Shown here: in pieces, positions 40,505 to 50,199 of the stretch
How the letters are laid out: each line of letters opens with the position of its first letter
How positions within the stretch are numbered: the first letter of the stretch is position 1
From: G963665925 sp963665925
Lineage (GTDB): Bacteria > Bacillota > Clostridia > Peptostreptococcales > Acidaminobacteraceae
Direction: 5' to 3'
Length of the DNA: 64,000 nt
Assembly: GCA_963665925.1 (NCBI GenBank)
Contig: OY762511.1
Location: 3,534,001-3,598,000 of the forward strand
Position numbers and translations under genes: made by a program
The notes under the pieces: model-generated
Told to the model about the DNA's origin: nothing
Database searches by the model: none
What the model saw: only the letters and a program-made list of their open reading frames with translations

Positions 40505-43183
40505 ATGGCAAAGAAAAACGGCAAACTGACGCCTATGATGCAGCAGTATTTTGAAATCAAAAATAACTATGAAGATTACATACTTTTTTATAGACTTGGG
40601 GACTTTTATGAAATGTTTTTTGAAGACGCCATAGTTGCTTCTAGGGAACTGGAACTGACACTGACTGGTCGTAACTGCGGTCTTGAGGATCGTGCACCCC
40701 TTTGCGGCGTTCCATATCATTCAGCAGAAGGCTATATGGGCAGACTCATTCAAAAGGGCTTCAAAGTAGCGGTTTGTGAGCAAGTCGAGGACCCAGCAAC
40801 AGCGAAAGGGCTCGTGAAGCGTGAAGTGGTGAGAATCATAACGCCTGGTACGGTTATTGAACCAGGACTTCTTGATGAACGCGCAAACAACTATGTCATG
40901 GCACTCATTGACAGTGAAGAGGGCACAGGCATCGCATATGCCGACATCACAACCGGGGAGTTAAAAGCGACAGCATTTGACGCCTCCACAGACTACCATA
41001 AGATCACCGATGAAATTTTGAAAATTTCTCCAAGAGAAATTGTCCTCGCAAAAGAGAATGGTGTACGTAATATTATTATGTCAACCATAGAAAAATATGA
41101 GCATTTCATGCTGACTAAATTTGATACAAGCGCTTTTAAAATGGAAAATGCACATGAGACCATTAAGCGCATGTTCAAAGTTTATTCCGCCGAAGGTTTG
41201 GGCATTGAATCAGAACAGATTATCTCCGCGCTTGGTGCGCTTATGGGGTACATAGAAGATACACAGAAGGTACCGCTCGTTCATCTGGACCACGTTGAAA
41301 TATACCAGCCGGAACACTTCATGGTTCTTGACAAGTTCACCAGACGCAATCTGGAACTGACTGAGACCATGCGTGGCAAAGACAAGAAGGGGTCCTTACT
41401 TTGGGTGCTTGATAAAACAGCAACATCCATGGGTGCTCGAACACTCAAAAAATGGATTGAAGAGCCTCTCCTGTCAAAGGATAAGATCGAGAAGCGTCAG
41501 GTCGCTGTAGAAGCACTTGTAGATGATCTTGTCATGCGTGACGAGCTCAGGGAAAAGCTCAAAGAAATATATGACCTGGAGCGACTGTCCTCCAAGCTGG
41601 TTTACAACAATGTCAATGCGCGTGATCTGATTGCTCTGAAAAACTCACTTTCTGTTCTGCCGCATATCATTGAACTTGTAAATGAGCAGCCTGTAGGGAT
41701 GCTCAAAGAGCTTCTGGGTGAAATAGATCCACTTGAAGACGTGCATGCGCTTATTGACAGCGCGGTTGTTGAAGAACCGCCAATCAGTCTTCGTGAAGGC
41801 AACATTATAAAATCCGGCTATAATGCTGATGTTGCAGAATTACGAGATGCAGTCCTAAACGGTAAGAACTGGATTGTAAACATTGAATCAAGAGAACGCG
41901 AGCGTACAAGCATAAAATCCTTGAAAATAGGTTTCAATAAGGTTTTCGGATACTATATCGATGTGACACGAGCTAACAGCCACCTTGTGCCTGAAGACTA
42001 TGAGAGAAAGCAGACACTGGCGAACTCTGAAAGATATATTACACCTGAGCTTAAAGAAATTGAAGAAAAGGTTCTAGGTGCCGAAGAAAAAATTGTTGGA
42101 CTTGAGTACAAGCTGTTTACGGAACTTCGTGAGCAGATTCTTGACCATGTGTCCCGAATACAAAAAACTGCAAAAGCGATTGCCGCTCTGGATGTTTTGC
42201 AGTCCTTCGCCCTGGTCAGTAGCCGAAATGGCTATGTAAGCCCACTTGTGCTTGATGATGGGGAAATACACATACGCGAAGGGCGACACCCTGTTGTGGA
42301 GCGTATTGCATCTAACGAACTCTTTGTTCCCAACAGTACGCATCTGGATGATGAGGAAAATCAATTCTACATTATCACAGGTCCCAATATGGCTGGTAAG
42401 TCCACTTATCTGCGTCAAGTTGCACTGATTACCCTTATGGCTCAAATTGGCTGCTTCGTTCCTGCGGAGTTTGCACAGATCGGCATAGTAGACCGAATCT
42501 TCACACGTGTCGGTGCCTCGGATGACCTGTCTCAAGGACAGAGTACATTCATGGTTGAAATGTCCGAACTTGCTAACATTCTTCACAACGCCACTGAAAA
42601 CTCACTGATCATTCTTGATGAAATAGGCAGAGGCACATCGACCTACGACGGACTTTCAATAGCGTGGGCTGTAGTGGAACACCTTACTGAAGAAGGCGGC
42701 ATCCGTGCCAAGACTATGTTTGCGACGCATTACCATGAGCTTACAGAACTTGAAGGCCGCTTTAAAGGTGTGAAAAACTTCTGTATTTCCGTTAAGGAAT
42801 CTGGAGACGATATCGTCTTCTTGCACAAAATCATCAGAGGGGGTGCCAACCAGAGCTACGGGATACAGGTTGCCAAACTTGCCGGTGTTCCTTATTCGGT
42901 TATTGAAAAAGCAAAGGGCATATTAAGTAAGCTTGAAGAAAATGATATCAATAGAAATGTCAGCAATCTGACACAGGAGGATGCATCTGTTCATACAGCC
43001 AATGAAGAGAAGGCTGAGTATTCAAAAGAGGCACCTGAGGAAACCGCTGTTCAGATTTCTTTATTTGAAGGTCAGGACAATGAAATCATTACTATTTTGA
43101 AAGAGGCAGATATCATGGGTATGACACCTATGGATGCCATGAATCTTGTTTATGAACTGGTACAAAAAGCAAAGAAAATGTAG
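40505..43183 (+). CDS. mutS: DNA mismatch repair protein MutS
   Basis: Recognises base mismatches and small loops and recruits MutL. The N-terminal mismatch domain begins TPMMQQYFEIKNNYEDYILFYRLGDFYEMFFEDA (the Phe-X-Glu motif is in GDFYEMF), connector and lever domains follow, and the ATPase has Walker A GPNMAGKSTYLRQ near residue 626, Walker B LIILDEIGRGTSTYDG and FATHYHELTEL. Length 892. GGAGG precedes the ATG. The stop overlaps the probable ribosome site of mutL. Confidence 0.98.
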   Translation: MAKKNGKLTPMMQQYFEIKNNYEDYILFYRLGDFYEMFFEDAIVASRELELTLTGRNCGLEDRAPLCGVPYHSAEGYMGRLIQKGFKVAVCEQVEDPATAKGLVKREVVRIITPGTVIEPGLLDERANNYVMALIDSEEGTGIAYADITTGELKATAFDASTDYHKITDEILKISPREIVLAKENGVRNIIMSTIEKYEHFMLTKFDTSAFKMENAHETIKRMFKVYSAEGLGIESEQIISALGALMGYIEDTQKVPLVHLDHVEIYQPEHFMVLDKFTRRNLELTETMRGKDKKGSLLWVLDKTATSMGARTLKKWIEEPLLSKDKIEKRQVAVEALVDDLVMRDELREKLKEIYDLERLSSKLVYNNVNARDLIALKNSLSVLPHIIELVNEQPVGMLKELLGEIDPLEDVHALIDSAVVEEPPISLREGNIIKSGYNADVAELRDAVLNGKNWIVNIESRERERTSIKSLKIGFNKVFGYYIDVTRANSHLVPEDYERKQTLANSERYITPELKEIEEKVLGAEEKIVGLEYKLFTELREQILDHVSRIQKTAKAIAALDVLQSFALVSSRNGYVSPLVLDDGEIHIREGRHPVVERIASNELFVPNSTHLDDEENQFYIITGPNMAGKSTYLRQVALITLMAQIGCFVPAEFAQIGIVDRIFTRVGASDDLSQGQSTFMVEMSELANILHNATENSLIILDEIGRGTSTYDGLSIAWAVVEHLTEEGGIRAKTMFATHYHELTELEGRFKGVKNFCISVKESGDDIVFLHKIIRGGANQSYGIQVAKLAGVPYSVIEKAKGILSKLEENDINRNVSNLTQEDASVHTANEEKAEYSKEAPEETAVQISLFEGQDNEIITILKEADIMGMTPMDAMNLVYELVQKAKKM

Positions 43184-43192
43184 GTGTTTATA

Positions 43193-45316
43193 GTGAAACG
43201 AATACATAAGCTTGAACCAAACATTTCGAATAAGATTGCAGCGGGCGAGGTTGTTGAACGACCTGCAGCCGTCGTAAAAGAGCTTGTTGAAAACGCTATC
43301 GATTCTGGAGCTACAAAAATTACCGTTGAAATTAAAAAGGCCGGTAAAGCACTGATTCGTGTTTCTGACAACGGGTCTGGCATTGAACCAGACGATGTGG
43401 AGCTCGCTTTTGAACGACATGCTACAAGCAAAATTGAAACCGTTGAAGATATTTACAGTGTAGCCACTTTAGGGTTTCGTGGTGAAGCTCTTGCTAGTAT
43501 CAGTGCGGTTTCTAATATGGATGTCATCACACGCAGGGCAGAGAATGAAACAGGTGTCAAGCTTTCAATCTCTGGCGGTAAGCAGATTCTGAAAGAGGAA
43601 ACCGGCTGTCCGGTCGGAACGACCATGGTCGTGAAGGACCTGTTTTTCAACACGCCTGCACGCCTCAAATTTCTCAAATCAGACAATGCGGAGAGAACTG
43701 CACTGAGTGATATTGTCAACAAGCTGGCCCTTTCACATGCTGAAATCGGATTCAGATTTGTCAGTGATGATAAGATCCTATTCTCAACGCCGGGAAAAGG
43801 GGATCTTTATAAATCCATATATGCGATTTATGAAAAGGACATGTCACGCAGTCTTATTCCCGTTGAAAAGAGTTCAGACGGTATAACCGTTAAAGGTTTC
43901 ATGACCAATTTGAACTACACAAGAGGAAACCGAAGCCTTCAGAACTTCTTTGTCAATGGCAGATACGTCAAATCAGACATGCTCATGGACGGTGTTTCCA
44001 TGGCCTATAGGACCATGCTCCAGCCAGGACGTTTCCCAGCGTGCTTTCTTAAAATTGAAATCGATCCAAACAAGGTTGATGTAAATATTCACCCAGCCAA
44101 AACAGAAATCAAGTTTCATCAGGAGGGCGCAATCAAACAGTTTCTCTACTCAGCTGTACGAGAGACACTGCTTTCATTCGACCAGACGCCTGTCGTTGCA
44201 CTGAGGGATACCCATGTATTCAAAAGACCCCTTGAAGCCCCTGAAAAACCTGTAAGTGATTTGAGCGAGAGCAAGGCAGATACATCTGCTTCCAATGCAC
44301 AGAAAAAAGTGGAAAACAAATCGCAGATTCCTTCTGATGCAATAGACAAAACGCCCAAGACAAAGGATTCTGATTTGTACAGGGTAACAAAAAAGACCAT
44401 CGGCACCGCGCAAAGCAAAAAAGATGCAGGAATTCGGGCACATCCGGTGTATGAGAATAATAGGGATGAAAGTAAGACCTATTCCTATGACACCTTCATC
44501 GATAAAAGTAGTCATGTAAAAGCCCTGCCTGAAAAGGTGGCTGAAACCATATCTGCAAGTAAAAGCGAGGCTGTAAATGTAGTGGACCCACCGCCACCAT
44601 CGATTTTTGAGCGGTCAAAGCCCCAGATGGACCCACCCGTTTCAGATCCCTTTAAAAGATCTGACACAAGCCATGATCCTGAACAGTTTCTTGAGCGCAT
44701 TCAAAGCGAGCAAATGCCTGTTCAAAGTACCATCTATGATGATCTGACATATATAGGGCAGATGTTTCTGACCTATCTCATTTTTGAGAAGGAAGGGAAG
44801 ATGTACCTGATTGATCAACATGCTGCTCACGAGAAAATACTTTTTGAACGCTTGCTGCGTCAATATAGAAAGTCAGCACTAGACAGACAGATTCTACTTG
44901 ACCCTATTCTTGTAGAGCTTTCCTACAACCTGCATGCAAGTGCCCTAGCCCAGAAAAGCACATTTGAGAAGCTGGGTCTGGTCATTGATGATTTTGGGTC
45001 TGGCGCCATCGTCATACGTGAAATTCCTGCACTCCTAGACCGAATGGGTGCTGAGTCTCTCTTTTCAAACGCACTTGATAAAATGGAAACGCATAGTGAA
45101 AGCAGTGTTCAGACGACAGACGCACGTCTTGAAAAAATCATGCAGGAGTCCTGCAAGACTGCCATTAAGGCTCATGACTATATGGCCGACATTGAGGTAG
45201 ATCAGCTACTTGACCAGCTCAAGAAGCTGGATGACCCATATACGTGTCCACACGGCAGACCTATAATCATTTCCATTACACGTCAGGAAATTGAAAAGAA
45301 ATTCAAAAGAACATGA
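43193..45316 (+). CDS. mutL: DNA mismatch repair protein MutL
   Basis: GHKL ATPase and endonuclease acting after MutS. The N-domain shows ISNKIAAGEVVERPAAVVKELVENAIDSGA, DNGSGI and GFRGEALASISAV; a long Ser/Pro/Lys-rich linker spans about residues 330–530. The C-domain has the DQHAAHEKILFE endonuclease motif (DQHA-X2-E-X4-E) and CPHGRPI near the end, so it should nick DNA, as in bacteria lacking MutH. GTG 43193, 6 bases after AGGTG, gives 707 residues beginning KRIHKLEPNISNKIA; GTG 43184 directly after the mutS stop is the alternative. Confidence 0.97.
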   Translation: MKRIHKLEPNISNKIAAGEVVERPAAVVKELVENAIDSGATKITVEIKKAGKALIRVSDNGSGIEPDDVELAFERHATSKIETVEDIYSVATLGFRGEALASISAVSNMDVITRRAENETGVKLSISGGKQILKEETGCPVGTTMVVKDLFFNTPARLKFLKSDNAERTALSDIVNKLALSHAEIGFRFVSDDKILFSTPGKGDLYKSIYAIYEKDMSRSLIPVEKSSDGITVKGFMTNLNYTRGNRSLQNFFVNGRYVKSDMLMDGVSMAYRTMLQPGRFPACFLKIEIDPNKVDVNIHPAKTEIKFHQEGAIKQFLYSAVRETLLSFDQTPVVALRDTHVFKRPLEAPEKPVSDLSESKADTSASNAQKKVENKSQIPSDAIDKTPKTKDSDLYRVTKKTIGTAQSKKDAGIRAHPVYENNRDESKTYSYDTFIDKSSHVKALPEKVAETISASKSEAVNVVDPPPPSIFERSKPQMDPPVSDPFKRSDTSHDPEQFLERIQSEQMPVQSTIYDDLTYIGQMFLTYLIFEKEGKMYLIDQHAAHEKILFERLLRQYRKSALDRQILLDPILVELSYNLHASALAQKSTFEKLGLVIDDFGSGAIVIREIPALLDRMGAESLFSNALDKMETHSESSVQTTDARLEKIMQESCKTAIKAHDYMADIEVDQLLDQLKKLDDPYTCPHGRPIIISITRQEIEKKFKRT

Positions 45317-45371
45317 CATATACACAGCAATATTGTGTATTCTAATTAAAAAACGATTTAAGGAAGTAGTT

Positions 45372-46304
45372 ATGAATAATAAAGTACTGATTATCGGAGG
45401 TCCTACAGCAGTAGGAAAGACGGCAACTTCAATCGAAATGGCAAAACGTCACAAGGGTGAAATTGTCTCAGCCGATTCAATGCAAATATACAAGTTTATG
45501 GATATTGGCAGTGCCAAACCGACTCCAGAAGAAATGGGAGACGTACCGCATCACCTCATTGATTTTCTTGATCCTAAGGACAAGTACAGCGTTTCTGATT
45601 TTCAGAAAAACGCCTTTGAAAAAATCGATGATATTCTGAGCCGCGGCAAACTCCCAATTGTTGTTGGCGGAACCGGACTCTATCTCAATGCACTGCTCTA
45701 TGAAATGGACTTTTCAGAAGCAGTGGGCGACCCTGCCTTTAGAGAGGAAATGCGCAAGCAGGCAATGGAAAAGGGCAGTGAATACATTCACGACCTTTTA
45801 AAGGAAGTCGATCCAGAAGCAGCCGAGAGAATCCACCACAGAAATATGAAGCGTGTTATCCGAGCACTGGAAATATGCCGCCTGACCGGAGGAACATCCA
45901 AAGATTTCGCTGTCGATCCAACGCCAAATGAAAAGTACGATTTCATATTCACCGCGCTTACAGGCAATCGAAAAAAACTCTATGCAAGAATAAACAAGCG
46001 CGTTGATCTCATGCTGGAGCAGGGTCTGATTGACGAAGTGAAAAATTTAAAAAATATGGGTTTAACAGATTTGCACCAGTCCATGAAGGGTATAGGCTAT
46101 AAGGAAGTGCTGGCCTACCTTGATGACAGATACGATTACGATACTATGGTAAGCATCATTAAGCAAAGTTCCAGAAGATATGCAAAAAGGCAACTGACCT
46201 GGCTCAGAAGATATGAAAACCTTGAGTGGTTTGACGTAGATAAGCTAGGCGGCCTTGCACCTCTACTGGATCAGATAGATAACTACATTAAAGAAAAAGC
46301 ATAG
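45372..46304 (+). CDS. miaA: tRNA dimethylallyltransferase
   Basis: Adds a dimethylallyl group to N6 of A37 in tRNA, the substrate for MiaB. P-loop IIGGPTAVGKTATS, SADSMQIYKFMDIGSAKPT, VVGGTGLYLNALLY and RYAKRQLTWLRR are the family motifs. Length 310 from ATG 45372, which follows AAGGAAG; longer frames overlap mutL and are rejected. hfq follows after 10 bases, the conserved miaA–hfq pair. Confidence 0.97.
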   Translation: MNNKVLIIGGPTAVGKTATSIEMAKRHKGEIVSADSMQIYKFMDIGSAKPTPEEMGDVPHHLIDFLDPKDKYSVSDFQKNAFEKIDDILSRGKLPIVVGGTGLYLNALLYEMDFSEAVGDPAFREEMRKQAMEKGSEYIHDLLKEVDPEAAERIHHRNMKRVIRALEICRLTGGTSKDFAVDPTPNEKYDFIFTALTGNRKKLYARINKRVDLMLEQGLIDEVKNLKNMGLTDLHQSMKGIGYKEVLAYLDDRYDYDTMVSIIKQSSRRYAKRQLTWLRRYENLEWFDVDKLGGLAPLLDQIDNYIKEKA

Positions 46305-46314
46305 GAGGGGTTAT

Positions 46315-46563
46315 ATGAAATCAGCACTGAACTTGCAAGACATTTTTTTGAACCATTGTCGAAAGGATCATACACCAATTACAATCTTCCTTGTAAGCGG
46401 TTACCAGATCAAGGGATATGTAAAGGGATTTGACAGCTACACAATCGTGATGGATAGTGACGGTAAACAGCAAATGATTTACAAGCACGCAATCTCTACG
46501 ATTATTCCTTCACGCGCTGTAAACTTCAACATGAGCAAAGATAACGGCGCTGGAGAAAAGTAG
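46315..46563 (+). CDS. hfq: RNA chaperone Hfq
   Basis: Hexameric Sm-like RNA chaperone. Sm1 (LQDIFLNHCRKDHTPITIFLVSGYQIKGYVKGFDSYTIVM, in parts) and the Sm2 motif MIYKHAIST are intact. Length 82. AGGAGGGG precedes the ATG. It ends the mutSL–miaA–hfq run; a response regulator starts 42 bases later. Confidence 0.97.
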   Translation: MKSALNLQDIFLNHCRKDHTPITIFLVSGYQIKGYVKGFDSYTIVMDSDGKQQMIYKHAISTIIPSRAVNFNMSKDNGAGEK

Positions 46564-46605
46564 AACAACGTATGTGCTTGTGATTGTGTAATGCGGGAGG
46601 CGCGT

Positions 46606-47319
46606 ATGAAGAGTAAAAATAGAATACTGATGGTAGAAGATGAACAAGAGATATATGACTTGACCAAGCTTTACTTTGACAAGGAAAATCTTGAACTGGA
46701 TCACGTGTCCAGCGGCAATGCTGCAATCAGATACATTACTGACAGAGAACCTGATCTTGTGCTTCTTGATGTGGGACTTCCAGATGCTTCTGGATTCGAC
46801 ATCATACATAAAATTAAGGAAATCAGCGATGTACCTGTTATTTTCCTGACTTCAAAGAGTAGAGTCCAAGACCAGCTCAACGGATTTCAGTCCGGTGCTG
46901 AAGACTATATTTTGAAACCGTTTCATCCGCAGCTTCTAACTGAAAAGGTGCGTGTTCATCTGCGCAGAAATTCAAGAACAACTCAGAGTACGTCAAACGC
47001 AGTCCTAAGATTCAATCACATCACAATAGATTTTGAAAATCAGTCTGTCCATATAGGTTCAAAGAAAGTGCCTTTGACTCAAACAGAATTTCAAATTATG
47101 TCCATACTCGCAGAACAACCCGGCAAGTACTTTTCATCTTCAGCAATATATGAAAAGCTCTGGTTTGAAAGTGCCATGGGTGACACGCGCGGTGTACTGG
47201 TGCATATAAGCAATTTGAGGAAAAAGCTACATAAGATAGAACCGAACAAGTCTTTCATAATGACAAAAAGAAACCATGGGTACAAGTTCAACGAACACCT
47301 GTGTGAAAGTGTCCATTGA
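46606..47319 (+). CDS. OmpR/PhoB family response regulator
   Basis: Receiver domain (residues ~5–120) with acidic MVEDEQ, phospho-acceptor Asp in LVLLDVGLPDASG, Thr/Ser in FLTSKS and Lys in YILKPF, followed by an OmpR-type winged helix (~135–235; PLTQTEFQIMSILAEQPGKYFSS, GVLVHISNLRKKL). Length 237 from ATG 46606, which follows GGGAGG. The convergent gene 47376–49115 encodes a soluble histidine kinase that is its probable partner, an inference from position. Confidence 0.92.
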   Translation: MKSKNRILMVEDEQEIYDLTKLYFDKENLELDHVSSGNAAIRYITDREPDLVLLDVGLPDASGFDIIHKIKEISDVPVIFLTSKSRVQDQLNGFQSGAEDYILKPFHPQLLTEKVRVHLRRNSRTTQSTSNAVLRFNHITIDFENQSVHIGSKKVPLTQTEFQIMSILAEQPGKYFSSSAIYEKLWFESAMGDTRGVLVHISNLRKKLHKIEPNKSFIMTKRNHGYKFNEHLCESVH

Positions 47320-47331
47320 TGAATGAAAAAC

Positions 47332-47369
47332 AAAGCAGCAGCCGGGATATCCCAGCTGCTGCTTTTTCA
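47332..47369. terminator. Bidirectional terminator between the two-component genes
   Basis: AAAGCAGCAGC (47332–47342) pairs with GCTGCTGCTTT (47355–47365), inner GGGAT/ATCCC, TTTTT on the + side and TTTGTTTTTC on the minus side. Confidence 0.9.
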
Positions 47370-47375
47370 TTGCTT

Positions 47376-49115
47376 TTATAGACTTTCTCCAATTTTGACA
47401 GGCAGACTGAATGAAAACTCTGAACCTTGTCCCAAATGGCTTTTTACCCAAATCTCACCACCAAGCAGTTGTATGGTCTGCCTGCAGTAATGCAGGCCAA
47501 GACCCTTTCCATCCTGTTCTGTACCAGGTGCCCTGAAATAGGGCTCAAAAATATGAATTTGGTCGTTGTCTGATATGCCACACCCCTGGTCCTGTATATG
47601 GAATGTGATGAAATTGCTTCTTTCCTCGTAATGGATATGTACCTTCGACGATCCTGGTGAGTATTTCAGGGCATTGCTTATGAGATTGTCAATTACCTGG
47701 GTTACAGGAAGCAGGGTAGCAATAACGTGTTTATCATCCAGATGTTTGTCTCTGTGAATATGCACACGGTCATCAACATATGCATAGGCCATTTCGCAGT
47801 AGCTTGCAATGTGATCCACACTTGTTTGTGATGGCAGATTGGTTGAACTGTTCTGTCCCTCCTCTTCGTGATCCAGCTCATCGACTATACATCCAATGGA
47901 TTCAATCTTTCTGAGCATGGTTTCCATCATACTCTTATTGAAATCAATATGGCCGTCTTTAACAGCTTCAACACTCATTTTTAAAATTGAAACCGCATTT
48001 CTGATTTCATGGGAAGCCGTATCAATGCGTTTGCTCATGGAAGCCCTATAAAAATCTATGGCGCCAACTGAAATTCGTGTGCCGCTTTTCGCCTGTTCTA
48101 AAACATCCAATTCAAATTTCGCGTGTTTCAAGCTTTCAAGAAGAAGGGTGCAGTTTTCATAGTTCTTTTTATACTCATCATTGACACGTTCCTTAATTTC
48201 AGTATGCATGGTTCTATAGTACTCAAGCTGTTCAGGATGCAAATAGCGGTCGTAGAGGCTAAGCACCTGAATATTAAGCCACAGTCTGTACGGATCTGAA
48301 CCGCGCATTTCAGAAAGCGCTTCACATGCTTTTTTTAGAAGCATTTCGATCCGCTCAGGTTCATCTTTTGAATAATGGTGAATCAGGTTCATAATAGTTC
48401 TGGCATAGCCACCTGCATAACCGATACGCTCAAATATGTGCATGGCGTCAACATAATGCTTCTTGGCAGATGCTTTAGCACCCAGAAACTGATCGACTTC
48501 ACCAAGTTCCAGGACGATCTTTCCATATAGCCATGGTATGTTGTGCTTGGTAGTTAGCGATTTTGACTTCATCAGGTATTGACGTGCCAGAGGGTAGTCA
48601 CCGTTCAGCTTTGAAACCGTAGAAAGCTGAAGTACGGACAATACAATAAGCTCTGGCGATTCGGTCATTAAAGAAAGCGCATGTGCTGACTTCGCGTAAT
48701 TGTAAGCAATATGTATTTGCTGCATCTTTAAGAAGTAATTGCAGAGTCTGAGTTTAATTCTCGCAGCCTGACAGGGTGAAAGACCAATAACCTTGTCATT
48801 TTCCAGTTCCTCAAGCCATTCTAGGGAAACGCTCTGGTTATCCATAAACTGAATCAGGTCTGACAAGTAGAGTCGAATTTCAAATCGGTCGATATCCTGA
48901 CCGTCCCTGAGAAGAACGGAATAAACATCAGCAATATGGATGATATCCAGTGGAATACTGTCAAGCAGAAGTGCTGCCTTGGAATAGGCAAGTAACATGC
49001 GCGCATTCTGAACGTCCGTCATGGCAGCGATGTGGGCGTTTGACTCCAAGTAGACTTCAACGGTCTGACAGGTTTTATTCGGGTGCTTATATATATTCAA
49101 ATGATCAATCGCCAT
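47376..49115 (-). CDS. Soluble TPR-containing sensor histidine kinase
   Basis: 579-residue histidine kinase with no transmembrane segment. Residues ~1–340 are helical repeats resembling tetratricopeptide repeats (for example NYAKSAHALSLMTESPELIVL and GDYPLARQYLMKSKSLTTKHN). The phospho-acceptor helix is DTASHEIRNAVSILKMS, and the HATPase domain has QVIDNLISNALKYSPG (N box), DQGCGIS (G1) and GKGLGLHYCRQTI (G2). Start at 49115 is supported by AAAGGGGA on the minus strand; an earlier ATG at 49154 lacks one. It is convergent with, and presumably signals to, the OmpR-type regulator. The signal must be cytoplasmic or protein-borne. Confidence 0.88.
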   Translation of the reverse strand: MAIDHLNIYKHPNKTCQTVEVYLESNAHIAAMTDVQNARMLLAYSKAALLLDSIPLDIIHIADVYSVLLRDGQDIDRFEIRLYLSDLIQFMDNQSVSLEWLEELENDKVIGLSPCQAARIKLRLCNYFLKMQQIHIAYNYAKSAHALSLMTESPELIVLSVLQLSTVSKLNGDYPLARQYLMKSKSLTTKHNIPWLYGKIVLELGEVDQFLGAKASAKKHYVDAMHIFERIGYAGGYARTIMNLIHHYSKDEPERIEMLLKKACEALSEMRGSDPYRLWLNIQVLSLYDRYLHPEQLEYYRTMHTEIKERVNDEYKKNYENCTLLLESLKHAKFELDVLEQAKSGTRISVGAIDFYRASMSKRIDTASHEIRNAVSILKMSVEAVKDGHIDFNKSMMETMLRKIESIGCIVDELDHEEEGQNSSTNLPSQTSVDHIASYCEMAYAYVDDRVHIHRDKHLDDKHVIATLLPVTQVIDNLISNALKYSPGSSKVHIHYEERSNFITFHIQDQGCGISDNDQIHIFEPYFRAPGTEQDGKGLGLHYCRQTIQLLGGEIWVKSHLGQGSEFSFSLPVKIGESL

Positions 49116-49166
49116 AAAAATCCCCTTTCTCTGAAATAAATATACCCATTTCAAAGGTAAACTAGA

Positions 49167-49187
49167 GTGAAATCTTCAATATTTCAC
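49167..49187. promoter_or_regulatory. Inverted repeat in the divergent promoter region
   Basis: GTGAAAT (49167–49173) and ATTTCAC (49181–49187), perfect 7-bp arms with 7-base spacing, between the kinase gene and the LPG-synthase-like gene. TATACCCA (49141–49148) and TGGGTATA (49244–49251) also form a mirrored pair around it. Possible operator; no binding protein is suggested. Confidence 0.35.
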
Positions 49188-49278
49188 CTTGAATCTAAAG
49201 CTATATAAATTTTATTTGTAAAAATCGGGCTGAATATACACATTGGGTATAAAAAACTAAAGGGTGGGGGGAATCTGA

Positions 49279-50199
49279 ATGATCAACTGGAAAGCAGTCC
49301 GACTTGAAGATAAAGAAATTATTGATTCCTATTACAAGGAATATAACTCCGAAATATCTGATTACAGTTTTACACAGCTACTATTATGGGCAGATGCATA
49401 TTCAATCGAATACGCCATTCTTGAAGGGTTTCTAACTGTCAAACTGAGAGCACCTGGTGAAACGGTGCCTTACATACACATGCCTGTGGGCAGTGGAAAC
49501 CTCGGTGAAGCAATAAGCATGATTAAAGCGGATTTTGAGGCAAATGCCTATATACTCACTATTCGCAGCATCACAAAATCTCAGTTTCAGGAAATTAAGT
49601 CTGTCACAAATGACCATGTGCGGTTCAAGCTGCTGAGAAATCAATATGAGTATATCTATCCGTCAAATGACTTATCGAAATTAAACACAAAAAAATTAAA
49701 GAGAAAGCTCGACATGTACCGTAGGTTTGTCCGTCACAACACATTTAGTATTGAGGAAATGAATGATGATGATGGTCAGAACATAGGAGAAATCCTTGAA
49801 AGCTGGTATGATAATTTGCCGAGCAGTGAAATGCTGGAATCGGAGCGTATCGGCATTGAAAGAGTCCTGAAGAACTGGTCAGCACTGGATTCAATTGGCT
49901 GTGTCCTAAAGGTGAATGATGAGCCTATTGCCTTTTCCATTGGTGAACCCTTGACTGACAACATGTTTCTGGTGCTCGTTGAAAAAGCCATTAAGGATTA
50001 CAAGGATGCATATGTAGCGGTCATTAAGGAGTTTGCAGAAATGTATAGCGGCGACTATAAATTCACAAACCGAGAAGAAGATCTGGGCATTCCAGGCCTT
50101 CGAAAAGCCAAACTGCTATACAGACCCTGCAGATTCATCGAAAAAGGTGTTGCGTATTTTACTGTGAACGGCGCTGGAAAAGGGAGGGTGCAAAAATGA
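49279..50199 (+). CDS. DUF2156 / phosphatidylglycerol lysyltransferase C-terminal domain protein
   Basis: Resembles the GNAT-fold C-terminal domain (LPG_synthase_C, DUF2156) of MprF-type aminoacyl-phosphatidylglycerol synthases, here as a stand-alone 306-residue soluble protein. Visible cues are SDYSFTQLLLWADAYSIEYAILEGFL, KLNTKKLKRKLDMYRRFVR, and a C-terminal INREEDLGIPGLRKAKLLYRP-like stretch (here FTNREEDLGIPGLRKAKL). No membrane flippase domain is present. The stop overlaps the start of the sensor–MFS gene by 4 bases, so the two are coupled. Substrate is not established. Confidence 0.82.
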   Translation: MINWKAVRLEDKEIIDSYYKEYNSEISDYSFTQLLLWADAYSIEYAILEGFLTVKLRAPGETVPYIHMPVGSGNLGEAISMIKADFEANAYILTIRSITKSQFQEIKSVTNDHVRFKLLRNQYEYIYPSNDLSKLNTKKLKRKLDMYRRFVRHNTFSIEEMNDDDGQNIGEILESWYDNLPSSEMLESERIGIERVLKNWSALDSIGCVLKVNDEPIAFSIGEPLTDNMFLVLVEKAIKDYKDAYVAVIKEFAEMYSGDYKFTNREEDLGIPGLRKAKLLYRPCRFIEKGVAYFTVNGAGKGRVQK

